Shown here piece after piece: positions 17,221-25,442 of a stretch of DNA of 64,000 nucleotides. A program made the position numbers and the translations under genes. Within the stretch, counting starts at the first letter, position 1; each line of letters begins with the position of its first letter. Under the pieces are notes generated by a model. The model was not told the origin of the DNA. It did not search any database and saw nothing but the letters and a program-made list of their open reading frames with translations. The DNA comes from an uncultured Rhodospirillales bacterium (GTDB lineage: Bacteria; Pseudomonadota; Alphaproteobacteria; ATCC43930; CGMCC-115725): contig CAIJOA010000039.1 in NCBI GenBank assembly GCA_903822185.1, forward strand, positions 124,001 through 188,000, read 5' to 3'.

Positions 17221-18396
17221 CTATGCATCGGGCAGTTCGAGGACGCGCTTGGAAATGATCGTGCGGTTGACCTCGGTGGTGCCGCTGCCGACCGAGACGC
17301 GGCGCATCTCGAACAGTTCGGACGCGACATTGACCGCGTCGCCCGACAGCGAAATATCGTCGATCATAGGCCCTTGCGCGCCCGCCGCCTGCATCAGCAG
17401 ATCGGCGCTGCGTTGCGCGAGCGTGCCGCCGGCAATCTTAATGACGGGCGCCATTGAAACCGGCGCGGCCTTGGCCGAATGAAGCTTCGCCGCGTGGCGG
17501 TAATAAGCGAGGAAACCGAGCAGATCGATTTCAAGCGTCGTCAAGCGATGGCGGAACCCGGGATCGTCCCAGGCACCGGTCTGTTTCGCGAGTTGCCGTG
17601 CCTGACGCAGATAGACCAGTGCATAGCGCGGATGGCCGGTGGTGAAACGCTCGCCCCCCAGCACCATGCCGGCGATGCGCCAGCCCTGGTTGAGACCGCC
17701 TAGCATGTTCTCTTTCGGCACGCGGACATTATCGAAGAATTCTTCGGCGAATTCGGAATCGCCTTTGAGGGTCTGGATCGGCCGCACGGTGAGGCCCGGC
17801 GATTTCATGTCGATCAGCAGCATGGTGATGCCGGCATGACGCGGCTTCGCCTCGGGATCGGTGCGCACCAGCGCGAACATCCAATCGGCATAGTGGCCGT
17901 TGGTGGTCCACATCTTGTGACCGTTGACGACGAAGTGATCGCCGTCGAGAACGGCGCGCGTCTGCAGACTGGCGAGATCGGACCCCGCCCCCGCTTCGGA
18001 ATAGCCCTGACACCAGGTTGAATCGCCGGACAGGATGCCTGGCAGGAACCGCGCCTTTTGTTCCTCGGTGCCGGCCTGAATGATGATCGGGCCGATAAAA
18101 TTGAGCCCGTGCGGATAGGGCGTCGGCGCGCCGACACGCACGATCTCCTCGAACAGGATGATCTGCTGCATGAGGGTCGCGCCCATGCCGCCATATTGCT
18201 TGGGCCAATGCGGCGCGGCCCAGCCGCGCTCGTACAGCTTATGGTGCCATGGTTTCAGTTCCGGCGGCGCGATGCGATGCCGCTGGTGACACAATTCGGG
18301 CGGTGCGTTGTCCCGCACCCAATCGCGAACCTCTGCGCGAAACTGCCGGTCTTCCGCCGTGTCGTCCGAAAAGAGGCTCGCGATATCCCAGTTCAT
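17221..18396 (-). CDS. Acyl-CoA dehydrogenase, FAD-binding-type subunit
   Basis: A 391-residue acyl-CoA dehydrogenase. It shows WCQGYSEAGAGSDLASLQTR (FAD/substrate loop), VNGHKMWTTNGHYADW, and the C-terminal VSVGSGTTEVNRTIISKRVL. It opens with DDTAEDRQFRAEVRDWVRDN, as in family members acting on branched or cyclic acyl-CoAs. The start overlaps the stop of the binding-protein gene by one base, giving tight coupling of import and oxidation. It probably pairs with the following dehydrogenase. Confidence 0.92.
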   Translation of the reverse strand: MNWDIASLFSDDTAEDRQFRAEVRDWVRDNAPPELCHQRHRIAPPELKPWHHKLYERGWAAPHWPKQYGGMGATLMQQIILFEEIVRVGAPTPYPHGLNFIGPIIIQAGTEEQKARFLPGILSGDSTWCQGYSEAGAGSDLASLQTRAVLDGDHFVVNGHKMWTTNGHYADWMFALVRTDPEAKPRHAGITMLLIDMKSPGLTVRPIQTLKGDSEFAEEFFDNVRVPKENMLGGLNQGWRIAGMVLGGERFTTGHPRYALVYLRQARQLAKQTGAWDDPGFRHRLTTLEIDLLGFLAYYRHAAKLHSAKAAPVSMAPVIKIAGGTLAQRSADLLMQAAGAQGPMIDDISLSGDAVNVASELFEMRRVSVGSGTTEVNRTIISKRVLELPDA

Positions 18397-19490
18397 CAGA
18401 GCTTGAAGCTTTTCGCCATTTGCGCCAACGCGTTCTGGTCGAACGCATTGGCTTCGTCGATGATGTCGTTGGTGAACAGCGGCTTCACGTCTTTGATCTT
18501 GTCTTCAAGGTCCATGATCCTTACCGCGTTCTTCCATTCGACTTCCGACTGCACGCCCATGCGCTGATCGGCGTCGGATTTTAGCGGAAGCCATTTCTCT
18601 TTGCGAACGTCCAAACCCGCAACCGCATCGGCAATCGCCACGTCTTCGGTTTTGCCCTTGGGCTTGCCCTCGGGATACATGTCCCAGAAAATCCGCACCG
18701 CCTGTTCGCGGTTGTTGTAGGTGAAGACCGTCGATTTGGTGACGGCGCGGAACCATTTGGCAAAGACATCGCGCTTTTGTTTGAAGGTGCTGGCTTTGAC
18801 GCCGTAGGTCGCGCCGATGACATGCTCGTTGCTGGGCAGGTTCGGCAGGCCGCGTAGCGGGAAACCCAGCGGCTCGATGCCGGCATAGATCACGTCCCAG
18901 ATCGCCAGCGCATCGACCTTGCCGCTGTAGAGTGCCTGGCCGGCGGGGCCGCCATTGCCGACGGTGATGAAGTTCACGTCGTTCAGCGGATCGATGCCCA
19001 ATTCTTTGAACTGCGACTTGGCCGCGAAATAGCCGATATCGCCGACATTCATGATGCCGATATTCTTGCCCTTCAGGTCCTTCAACTGCTGATAGGGCGA
19101 ATCCTTCTTCACCGCGACATACCAATAAGGCTGCGGGATGATCGCGTAGATCGACAGGATGTCGGCATTGGGATTTTGCGCCAGGAACGGCAGGAAGGTG
19201 CTGCCCGACACCAGCCCATAATCCGAATCGCCGGTGACAATCGCGTGAAACGAATTCGCGGTGTTGCCGGTGGCGAGATATTCGACCGTCAGCCCTTCCT
19301 CGGCATAAAAGCCCAGCTTCTTGTGCAGGCCGCTCATCCAGGCAGCATTCGGCAGTTCGTAAAGGCCGAGCGAGCTGCCCAGCTTCACCTTGATCGGCTC
19401 GGCGGAATGGGCGTCGCGGATCAGAAGCGTCCCGGTGCCCACGGCGGCGGCCGCCCCTAATCCAAACCCGAATTCACGACGTGTCAGCAT
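18396..19490 (-). CDS. ABC substrate-binding protein, NMT1/TauA type, Tat signal
   Basis: A 364-residue binding protein. The N-terminus MLTRREFGFGLGAAAAVG carries a twin-arginine motif (TRREFGF) and hydrophobic core, so Tat export is likely. The mature part shows VKLGSSLGLYELPNAAWMSG and YLATGNTANSFHAIVTGDSD, matching the NMT1/TauA family. The ATG at 19490 follows GGGGAGGA; the longer upstream frame runs into the divergent promoter region. It leads a five-gene operon (binding protein, two dehydrogenases, ligase, hydratase). Its ATPase and permease are encoded divergently from 19617. A natural reading is capture of the same acid the ligase activates. Confidence 0.9.
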   Translation of the reverse strand: MLTRREFGFGLGAAAAVGTGTLLIRDAHSAEPIKVKLGSSLGLYELPNAAWMSGLHKKLGFYAEEGLTVEYLATGNTANSFHAIVTGDSDYGLVSGSTFLPFLAQNPNADILSIYAIIPQPYWYVAVKKDSPYQQLKDLKGKNIGIMNVGDIGYFAAKSQFKELGIDPLNDVNFITVGNGGPAGQALYSGKVDALAIWDVIYAGIEPLGFPLRGLPNLPSNEHVIGATYGVKASTFKQKRDVFAKWFRAVTKSTVFTYNNREQAVRIFWDMYPEGKPKGKTEDVAIADAVAGLDVRKEKWLPLKSDADQRMGVQSEVEWKNAVRIMDLEDKIKDVKPLFTNDIIDEANAFDQNALAQMAKSFKL

Positions 19491-19616
19491 GAAATCCTCC
19501 CCGGTTTTGTTATTTGCCGGAAAGCTATGACATCCCTTTGGCCGCCGCAAATGGATTGTGGGCGAACGACATTTGGGACTTGCCCCAAGCCTCAAACCCG
19601 TTGCATATGGGCTGAA

Positions 19617-20441
19617 ATGAGTCCGGAAACCGCGACCGCAAACAACCACCGCGCCGCCAATGACGCCGCGCCGCCGTTCATCGCCATTCGGCATGTCGGT
19701 AAGACCTTCACGACATTGCGCGGCGACCAGATCAACGCCCTGGTCGATATCGACTGCGCCATCGGCGAAGGTAATTTCATCACCATCGTCGGCCCCAGCG
19801 GCTGCGGCAAAAGCACGTTATTGCGAATCCTCGCCGGGCTGATCCCGATTACCACCGGCCGAGTCGAGATCGGCGGCGATGCGGTCACCGGGCCGCGCCG
19901 GGATATCGGCATGGTGTTCCAAAGCTCGATTCTGCTGCCGTGGCGGACGGTGCTCGACAATGTGATGTTGCCGGCCGAAATCCTCGGCATTCCCAAGGCG
20001 CAGGCGCGCGAGCGGGCCCTGTCCCTTCTGAGCATGGTGCGGCTTGAAGGGTTCGAGAATAAATATCCGCAGGAACTGAGCGGCGGCATGCAGCAGCGCG
20101 CCTCGATCGCGCGCGCCTTGCTGCACGATCCGAAGATTCTGCTGATGGACGAGCCGTTCGGCGCCCTCGACGCGATGACGCGCGAGCAGATGAATCTGGA
20201 ATTGCAGCGCATCTGGCAAAAGAGCGGCAAGACCGTCGTCCTCGTCACCCATTCGATTTCCGAAGCCGTCTTCCTCGGCGACCGCGTGCTGGTCATGACG
20301 CCGCGGCCGGGACGGCTCGAGACCGTCATTCCGGTAAAGATCGCCCGGCCGCGTGGCCTTGATGGCATGGCGACGCCAGAGTTCGGCGGCATCACCCATG
20401 AAATTCGCCGCCTGCTGAAACAGGAAGGCACCATCGAGTGA
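19617..20441 (+). CDS. ABC transporter ATP-binding protein, NitT/TauT type
   Basis: A 274-residue importer ATPase with Walker A GPSGCGKST, signature LSGGMQQRASIARAL, Walker B ILLMDEPFGALDAMT and H-loop LVTHSISEA. The ATG at 19617 (MSPETATANNHR) was preferred over the upstream in-frame 19527 because the longer N-terminus would extend into the divergent promoter. No strong ribosome site is visible. It is divergent from its probable binding protein at 18396-19490; the 126-base gap should hold both promoters. Confidence 0.93.
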   Translation: MSPETATANNHRAANDAAPPFIAIRHVGKTFTTLRGDQINALVDIDCAIGEGNFITIVGPSGCGKSTLLRILAGLIPITTGRVEIGGDAVTGPRRDIGMVFQSSILLPWRTVLDNVMLPAEILGIPKAQARERALSLLSMVRLEGFENKYPQELSGGMQQRASIARALLHDPKILLMDEPFGALDAMTREQMNLELQRIWQKSGKTVVLVTHSISEAVFLGDRVLVMTPRPGRLETVIPVKIARPRGLDGMATPEFGGITHEIRRLLKQEGTIE

Positions 20442-20453
20442 GACGCGATCGGG

Positions 20454-21320
20454 ATGGCTGACGTCAGCAAGCTTTCATCGACCACCACCGCACCGGCGCC
20501 GTTGAGCCGTTGGAAAATGCGGCTCATTCGCCGGCCCGAAATCGTACTGTCGCCGATTCTGCTCGTCACCGTGTTGGGGTTGTGGGAAGGCGGCGTGCGG
20601 TTCTTCGACGTGCCGTCCTACATGCTTCCGCGCGTCAGCACGATCATCTATGGCCTCTATCAGGGTTTCGCGATCAGCATTTTCTCTCGGGGCGGCTATT
20701 GGCTCAACGGTGCCGTCACGTTGGCCGAGGTGTTGTTGGGTTTCGTCATCGGCAGCGCCATCGGGCTGGTTCTCGGCATCTTCATCTCGCAGATCCGGCT
20801 ACTGGATGCGACCCTGCGGCCTTATATCGTCGCCTTCCAGTGCCTGCCGAAGGTCGCCATCGCGCCGATCATCGTGATGTGGTTCGGTTACGACATCACC
20901 TCGAAAGTGGTAATGGTGACGATGCTGTGCTTCTTCCCGCTGCTGGTCAATTGCATGGTCGGGTTCCGTTCGGTCGATACCGATCGGATCGAACTGCTGC
21001 GCTCGCTGTCGGCGACGCCATCGCAGATTTTCTGGAAGGTCAAATTCCCGAGCGCCCTGCCTTTCATCTTCGCCGGTCTGGATATCGCGGCGGTGTTCGC
21101 GATCGTCGGCGCCATCGTCGGCGAATTCGTCGGGGCGCAGCTTGGCCTTGGCGTGCAGATTCTGTCGATGAACGCGCAGATGGACACGGCGGGCAGCTTC
21201 TCGGTCTGCATCGTCCTTGCCGTCATGGGGCTCGTGCTCAATTATTCCATCCGCGCCGTGCAGCGCCGCGTGCTGTTCTGGGCGCCTTCCGAAGCCATCC
21301 AGCAGCCGATCAATGTCTGA
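20454..21320 (+). CDS. ABC transporter permease, NitT/TauT type
   Basis: A 288-residue permease. After a polar N-terminus, six hydrophobic segments follow, with the coupling loop LLRSLSATPSQIFWKVKFP and the downstream segment AIVGAIVGEFVGAQLGLG characteristic of SsuC/TauC relatives. It starts 12 bases after the ATPase stop and its own stop overlaps the amidohydrolase start by 8 bases, so the three genes are co-transcribed. Confidence 0.92.
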   Translation: MADVSKLSSTTTAPAPLSRWKMRLIRRPEIVLSPILLVTVLGLWEGGVRFFDVPSYMLPRVSTIIYGLYQGFAISIFSRGGYWLNGAVTLAEVLLGFVIGSAIGLVLGIFISQIRLLDATLRPYIVAFQCLPKVAIAPIIVMWFGYDITSKVVMVTMLCFFPLLVNCMVGFRSVDTDRIELLRSLSATPSQIFWKVKFPSALPFIFAGLDIAAVFAIVGAIVGEFVGAQLGLGVQILSMNAQMDTAGSFSVCIVLAVMGLVLNYSIRAVQRRVLFWAPSEAIQQPINV

Positions 21321-22257
21321 GAAAAAACTGCCGCGCATCGACGTCCATCACCATCCGGTGCTGACCAGCCATCTGACGCATATGGGCCGCAACAGCGCCA
21401 ATCCGGCGGCGCTGAAGAACTGGACGGTACAGAAATCGCTCGACGATATGGGCGCAGGCGGGATCGACATTGCCGTCTTGTCATTGCCCTACCCGCCCGA
21501 GGTCTGGGATATCGACGGCGCCTCCGCCGCAACGCTGGCGCGCGAGGGCAACGATTACATGGCGCAACTCGCCCGCGATCATCGCGGCAAGTTCGGCGTC
21601 TTCGCCACCCTGCCGATCAACCATATGGACGCCTGCCTGAAAGAAGCCGAATACGCTTTCGACACGTTGGGCGTCGATGGCATCGGGCTGATGACCAATC
21701 TCGGCGAGCGTTGGCTGGGCGATGAGCATTACGCGCCCCTGTTCGAAGAACTGAACCGCCGCTGTGCAACCGTCTTCGTTCATCCCGCCGCGCCGTTCTG
21801 CTGCACCAATCTGGTGCCGGACATTCCCGACACGATGATCGAGTTCGCCACCGACACGTCGCGCGCCATTGCCCGAATGATCTTCAGCGGATCGGCGGCG
21901 CGTTATCCCAACGTGCGCTTCATCTTCTCGCATGGCGGCGGCACGATGCCGTTCATCGCCGAACGCTATATCCGCATGCCGTCGCTGAGCCCCGCCCTTA
22001 AAGAGCGGGTGCCGAACGGTGTAGAATATGAACTGAAGCGGTTTTACTACGAATTGGCGCAAGGATCGTTCCGCGCCGCCCTCGCCGCTTTGACAACGCT
22101 AGTGCCGTTCTCCCAATTGCTGTTCGGCACGGACTACCCGTTCCGCAAGGCCAGCGAACATATGGGCCTGTTACGCGAATTCGGTTTCGGCGATGCCGAG
22201 ATCGACACGTTGACGCGCAACAATCCCGCGCCATTATTACCGAAATTATCTAAATAG
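21313..22257 (+). CDS. Amidohydrolase, ACMSD-like (paralogue of 306-1247)
   Basis: A 314-residue metal-dependent amidohydrolase_2 family enzyme. Metal positions: DVHHH (His12, His14), FVHP (His157), SHGGG (His207) and FGTD (Asp274). It aligns without large gaps with the 313-residue enzyme at 306-1247 and shares its CCTN motif at 163-166. The ATG at 21313 overlaps the permease stop by 8 bases; longer in-frame extensions lie inside the permease. As the last gene of the ABC arm it may decarboxylate or hydrolyse the imported compound. Not identical enough to the first copy to be a recent duplication. Confidence 0.87.
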   Translation: MSEKKLPRIDVHHHPVLTSHLTHMGRNSANPAALKNWTVQKSLDDMGAGGIDIAVLSLPYPPEVWDIDGASAATLAREGNDYMAQLARDHRGKFGVFATLPINHMDACLKEAEYAFDTLGVDGIGLMTNLGERWLGDEHYAPLFEELNRRCATVFVHPAAPFCCTNLVPDIPDTMIEFATDTSRAIARMIFSGSAARYPNVRFIFSHGGGTMPFIAERYIRMPSLSPALKERVPNGVEYELKRFYYELAQGSFRAALAALTTLVPFSQLLFGTDYPFRKASEHMGLLREFGFGDAEIDTLTRNNPAPLLPKLSK

Positions 22258-22261
22258 AGGC

Positions 22262-22338
22262 GTCACCCCCGCGAAAGCGGGGGTCCATGCCAACAACAAA
22301 TACGTTGATCGATGGATTCCCGCTTTCGCGGGAATGAC
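22262..22338. repeat. Intergenic inverted repeat with CCCGCGAAAGCGGG core
   Basis: Two inverted copies (22262-22286 and 22315-22338) each contain the palindrome CCCGC-GAAA-GCGGG or its complement, flanked by GTCA...TCC. They lie between two convergent genes. This sequence type is a common dispersed intergenic palindrome in proteobacteria and may stop transcription from both sides. Confidence 0.8.
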
Positions 22339-22349
22339 GAGGAAGGGGT

Positions 22350-23366
22350 TTACTTCACCCGCGCCGCTGCCTCTTTGACGAGGCTCAGATCGGCATAGTC
22401 TTTGATTTTTAGATCGGTCTTGAGAAATCCGAGCTTCGTGGTGTTCTCGAGATTCGACTGCAGCACATCGAGATCGGGAACCGCATCGAGATTGCGGTGC
22501 CAATCGTTCTTGGTGAACAGCCATGAGTCGAAATTCTCAGGCGGCTGCTTGAAGAACTTCGCGACGATATCGACCGCCGCCTTGTGATTGGCCGGGTCCA
22601 TGTACCATTGGATCGTGCGAACATAATCCTCGAGCAGATCGGTCACCGCCGCCTTGTTCTTGTCGAGGAAGCCCTTACGCGCGGTGAAGAAGGAGAGGTC
22701 CGACGCGCCAAAGCCTTCGTTTGCGGTGAAAAGCGTGCGGGTCACTTCCTGCATCTGCGGCGACATCGCGAAAGGCAGCGTGTTGGTGATGAGGTCGGCC
22801 TTATGCTCGGTCAGGACCGAACGCATATTGGCGAAGGAAACCTCGATCGTCGTGTAATCCTTCTTATCGGTGAGGCCGTGCTTCACGAGGCCGCCGACCA
22901 TCAGAATATGCACGCCCGAGCCGTAACCGTTTGTGGCGACGACCTTGCCCTTCAAATCCTCGATCGTCTTGATCGGCGAATCTTTCAGGACCGAATAGCG
23001 GGTCGAGAAATAGCCATCGGCACCATTCTGGAATTCGTCGGCGAAAATCTTCAGGTCTTTGATGCCTGCGTTTTCGATGGCGAGGGTGACACTGGAAAAG
23101 CCGAGCGTCGCAATATCGATATCGCCCGAGGCAAGCGAGGTGATCTGGTTGGGCGAGGCCTGGAAGTGGATCGGTTCCCAGTCATAGGTCACGCCCTTAT
23201 GCTTGGCGACGCCAGGCGGATCGAACATGATGGCGACGAGTTGGCCGGGGGCGGCGATCCAACCGATGCGGATTTTGACCGGGTCGGCCTTGGCTGCCGA
23301 AGCCATCAGGCCCAAAGCCATCGTTGCCACGACGGCCGCACGCGTTACAAACTTCATCTTCTGCAT
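22350..23366 (-). CDS. ABC substrate-binding protein, NMT1/SsuA type
   Basis: A 338-residue binding protein with signal peptide (MQKMKFVTRAAVVATMAL, cleavage likely after AKA). It continues IRIGWIAAPGQLVAIMFD and has SLASGDIDIATLGFSSVTLA and LKGKVVATNGYGSGVHILMV, typical of aliphatic sulfonate/nitrate/taurine binding proteins. The ATG at 23366 has GGGAGA upstream; the longer frame overlaps the intergenic region. No ATPase or permease of its own follows. It is divergent from the NicX-like dioxygenase (99-base gap), which suggests shared regulation. It may use the 19617-21320 membrane components. Confidence 0.9.
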   Translation of the reverse strand: MQKMKFVTRAAVVATMALGLMASAAKADPVKIRIGWIAAPGQLVAIMFDPPGVAKHKGVTYDWEPIHFQASPNQITSLASGDIDIATLGFSSVTLAIENAGIKDLKIFADEFQNGADGYFSTRYSVLKDSPIKTIEDLKGKVVATNGYGSGVHILMVGGLVKHGLTDKKDYTTIEVSFANMRSVLTEHKADLITNTLPFAMSPQMQEVTRTLFTANEGFGASDLSFFTARKGFLDKNKAAVTDLLEDYVRTIQWYMDPANHKAAVDIVAKFFKQPPENFDSWLFTKNDWHRNLDAVPDLDVLQSNLENTTKLGFLKTDLKIKDYADLSLVKEAAARVK

Positions 23367-23465
23367 TGTTTTCTCCCTGTTCGGCTTTATCGGACCGATA
23401 GTTGACGGCCCTCTGCCCATAAAGTCAAATACCACAAGACGGCCCACCGCGCCAAAGGATCGATC

Positions 23466-24527
23466 ATGCGTCCCCAGCTTTTGAACCCCGCCTCGCTCAC
23501 CAGCGTCTTCCGCAAGGAACTGCAATTGTGCGCGGTAAAGCCGGGCGAAACGATCGTCCTCCTTAGCAACCTCAACACGCCGCGCGAATATATCCAGGCC
23601 GCGATGGCTGCCGCCGAGGAACTGAGCGCCGAGATATACGAGTTAGGCATCAGCCGTGTCCCGGATTTCAGCCGTGTCCGCCGCGAGGTCAATCAGGCCA
23701 AGGGGTTGATGGAAGCCTTGAAGTCAGCCGACCTGATCTTGACCTTCCAGCCGCCGAACTTCGCCAAATGGCAGAAGGAAGCCCGCGACGCCGGGGCGCG
23801 GATCGTCTCGGTCATCGTCGCGCCCGACGAGCTGGCGCGGCTGCAATCGCCGCCGGGCCTCAAAGAGGCGGTGCTGCATGCCGCCGATCGCTGGGGAAGC
23901 GCGCGGGAGGTCCGGCTGCTGAGCGATGCCGGCACCGACCTCACCTGGACGCGCGGCGAGTTCAAAGTAAAAAGCCAGTACGGTTTCGCCGAATCGAAAG
24001 GCCGCGTCGATCAATGGGGGGCGGGCCATATCACCAATTATCCCGATGAAGGATCGGCAAACGGCACCGTCGTGCTGAAGCCCGGTGACTTCTGGATTCT
24101 GCCTTATATCCGGATGATCGAGAGTGAAGTCCGGCTGGAAGTGCGCGACGGCTTCATCCGCAAGGTCGAAGGCGGCGTCGATGCCAAGGCATTCACCTAC
24201 TGGCTCGACCGCAACAAGCTGAGCGACGACGATATGGATCCCTATGCCGTCTCGCATCTCGGCTTCGGGCTGCATCCGCAGGCGCATTGGGATCAAATTC
24301 TGCTCTACGGCAATTCACCGGAATATATGAATTCGTCGGCGCGGGTCTTCTCGGGCAACTTCCTGTTCTCCACCGGGCCGAACAACGACATGGGCGGCAA
24401 GCGCGACACCAAGGGCCATATCGACACGCCGATGTGCGATTGCACCGTGCTGCTCGATAACGAGGTCGTGTTGGAACGCGGCAAGTTCGTCGATCCGAAG
24501 ATGATCGTCGCCCCGGCCTGGGGCTGA
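23466..24527 (+). CDS. NicX-like extradiol-type dioxygenase (M29/aminopeptidase T fold)
   Basis: A 353-residue protein resembling 2,5-dihydroxypyridine 5,6-dioxygenase (NicX). The shared C-terminal half includes AVSHLGFGLHPQAHW, FSGNFLFSTGPNNDMGGKR and GHIDTPMCDC. The iron ligands of NicX (His, His, Asp near 265, 318, 320) have counterparts at His264, His318 and Asp320. NicX opens a pyridine ring without cofactor other than Fe(II). From memory of the NicX sequence, some active-site residues in the first half are not conserved (for example DQW here where NicX has DHW), so the substrate may differ. It starts a plus-strand run with a YehZYXW-like importer and a flavin monooxygenase. Relatives are often labelled leucyl aminopeptidase, which I consider less likely. 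Confidence 0.78.
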   Translation: MRPQLLNPASLTSVFRKELQLCAVKPGETIVLLSNLNTPREYIQAAMAAAEELSAEIYELGISRVPDFSRVRREVNQAKGLMEALKSADLILTFQPPNFAKWQKEARDAGARIVSVIVAPDELARLQSPPGLKEAVLHAADRWGSAREVRLLSDAGTDLTWTRGEFKVKSQYGFAESKGRVDQWGAGHITNYPDEGSANGTVVLKPGDFWILPYIRMIESEVRLEVRDGFIRKVEGGVDAKAFTYWLDRNKLSDDDMDPYAVSHLGFGLHPQAHWDQILLYGNSPEYMNSSARVFSGNFLFSTGPNNDMGGKRDTKGHIDTPMCDCTVLLDNEVVLERGKFVDPKMIVAPAWG

Positions 24528-24536
24528 TCGCAGCGG

Positions 24537-25442
24537 GTGAAAGCGGCCTTCGCCGGATTTCTGTTCGTACTCTCGCTTATTCTCGGCGCGCCCGCTTGGG
24601 CGGCTGAGCCGGTCGTCGTCGCCTCGAAGATCGATACCGAGGGCGCGCTCCTTGGCAACATCATCTTGGCCGTGCTGCACAGCCACGGCGTTGCCGTCGA
24701 AAGCCGTCTGCAATTGGGGCCGACCTCGATTGTACGGCGCGCGATCATCGCCGGACAGATCGACATCTATCCCGAATATACCGGCAACGGCGCGACCTTC
24801 TTTCAGCGCGACCGCGATCCCGTCTGGCGCGATCCGGTCAAAGGCTACGAGACGGTCAAACAGCTCGACCACGACCAGAACAACCTGATCTGGCTGGCCC
24901 CCTCGCCCGCCGACAATAGCTGGGCCATAGCCATCCGCGCCGATTTCGGCGCAGCGCAACAGGTCGCCACGCTGGAAGACTTCGCCGCCTATATCGGCAA
25001 GGGCGGACGCACCAAGCTTGCCGCGTCGGCCGAGTTCAACGAAAGCCCCGGCGCATTGCCCGCTTTCCAAAGCGCCTATGGCTTCACCCTGACGCGAAAC
25101 CAGAAACTCATCCTCGTCGGCGGCAACACCTCGGCGACAATCCGCGCCGCGGCCGAGGGCATCTCCGGCGTCAACGCCGCAATGGCCTACGGCACCGACG
25201 GCGCATTGGCGGCGCTTCATCTGATGGCGCTTGCCGACGACAAGCATGTCCAGACGGTTTACCAGCCGACGCCGGTCATCCGCGCGGCGGTACTCGCGCA
25301 GCATCCCGAGATCGAAACATTGCTCGATCCGGTCTTTCGATCCCTGAGCATCGAACGGCTGCGCGCGCTCAATGCCAAGATCGCCGTCGAAGGCGCAGAA
25401 GCAAGCGCCGTTGCCTCCGATTATCTTCGGTCAGTGCGATGA
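24537..25442 (+). CDS. yehZ: Glycine betaine/choline-type ABC binding protein, YehZ (OsmF)-like
   Basis: A 301-residue OpuAC-type binding protein. The N-terminal stretch FAGFLFVLSLILGAPAWAAE is a Sec signal. VVVASKIDTEGALLGNIILA, RRAIIAGQIDIYPEYTGNG and the later INAAMAYGTDGALAA-type segment (here VNAAMAYGTDGALAAL) fit YehZ/ProX-like proteins. The start is GTG at 24537, 9 bases after the dioxygenase stop; no alternative ATG precedes the signal peptide. Gene order Z-Y-X-W matches the E. coli yeh operon. Such systems bind betaines weakly; here the setting is catabolic. Confidence 0.9.
   Translation: MKAAFAGFLFVLSLILGAPAWAAEPVVVASKIDTEGALLGNIILAVLHSHGVAVESRLQLGPTSIVRRAIIAGQIDIYPEYTGNGATFFQRDRDPVWRDPVKGYETVKQLDHDQNNLIWLAPSPADNSWAIAIRADFGAAQQVATLEDFAAYIGKGGRTKLAASAEFNESPGALPAFQSAYGFTLTRNQKLILVGGNTSATIRAAAEGISGVNAAMAYGTDGALAALHLMALADDKHVQTVYQPTPVIRAAVLAQHPEIETLLDPVFRSLSIERLRALNAKIAVEGAEASAVASDYLRSVR

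Noticed and set aside
23466-24527. Leucyl aminopeptidase (M29) as the main annotation
   Set aside because: The C-terminal half and the ligand positions 264/318/320 fit NicX better; the peptidase label is kept only as an alternative.
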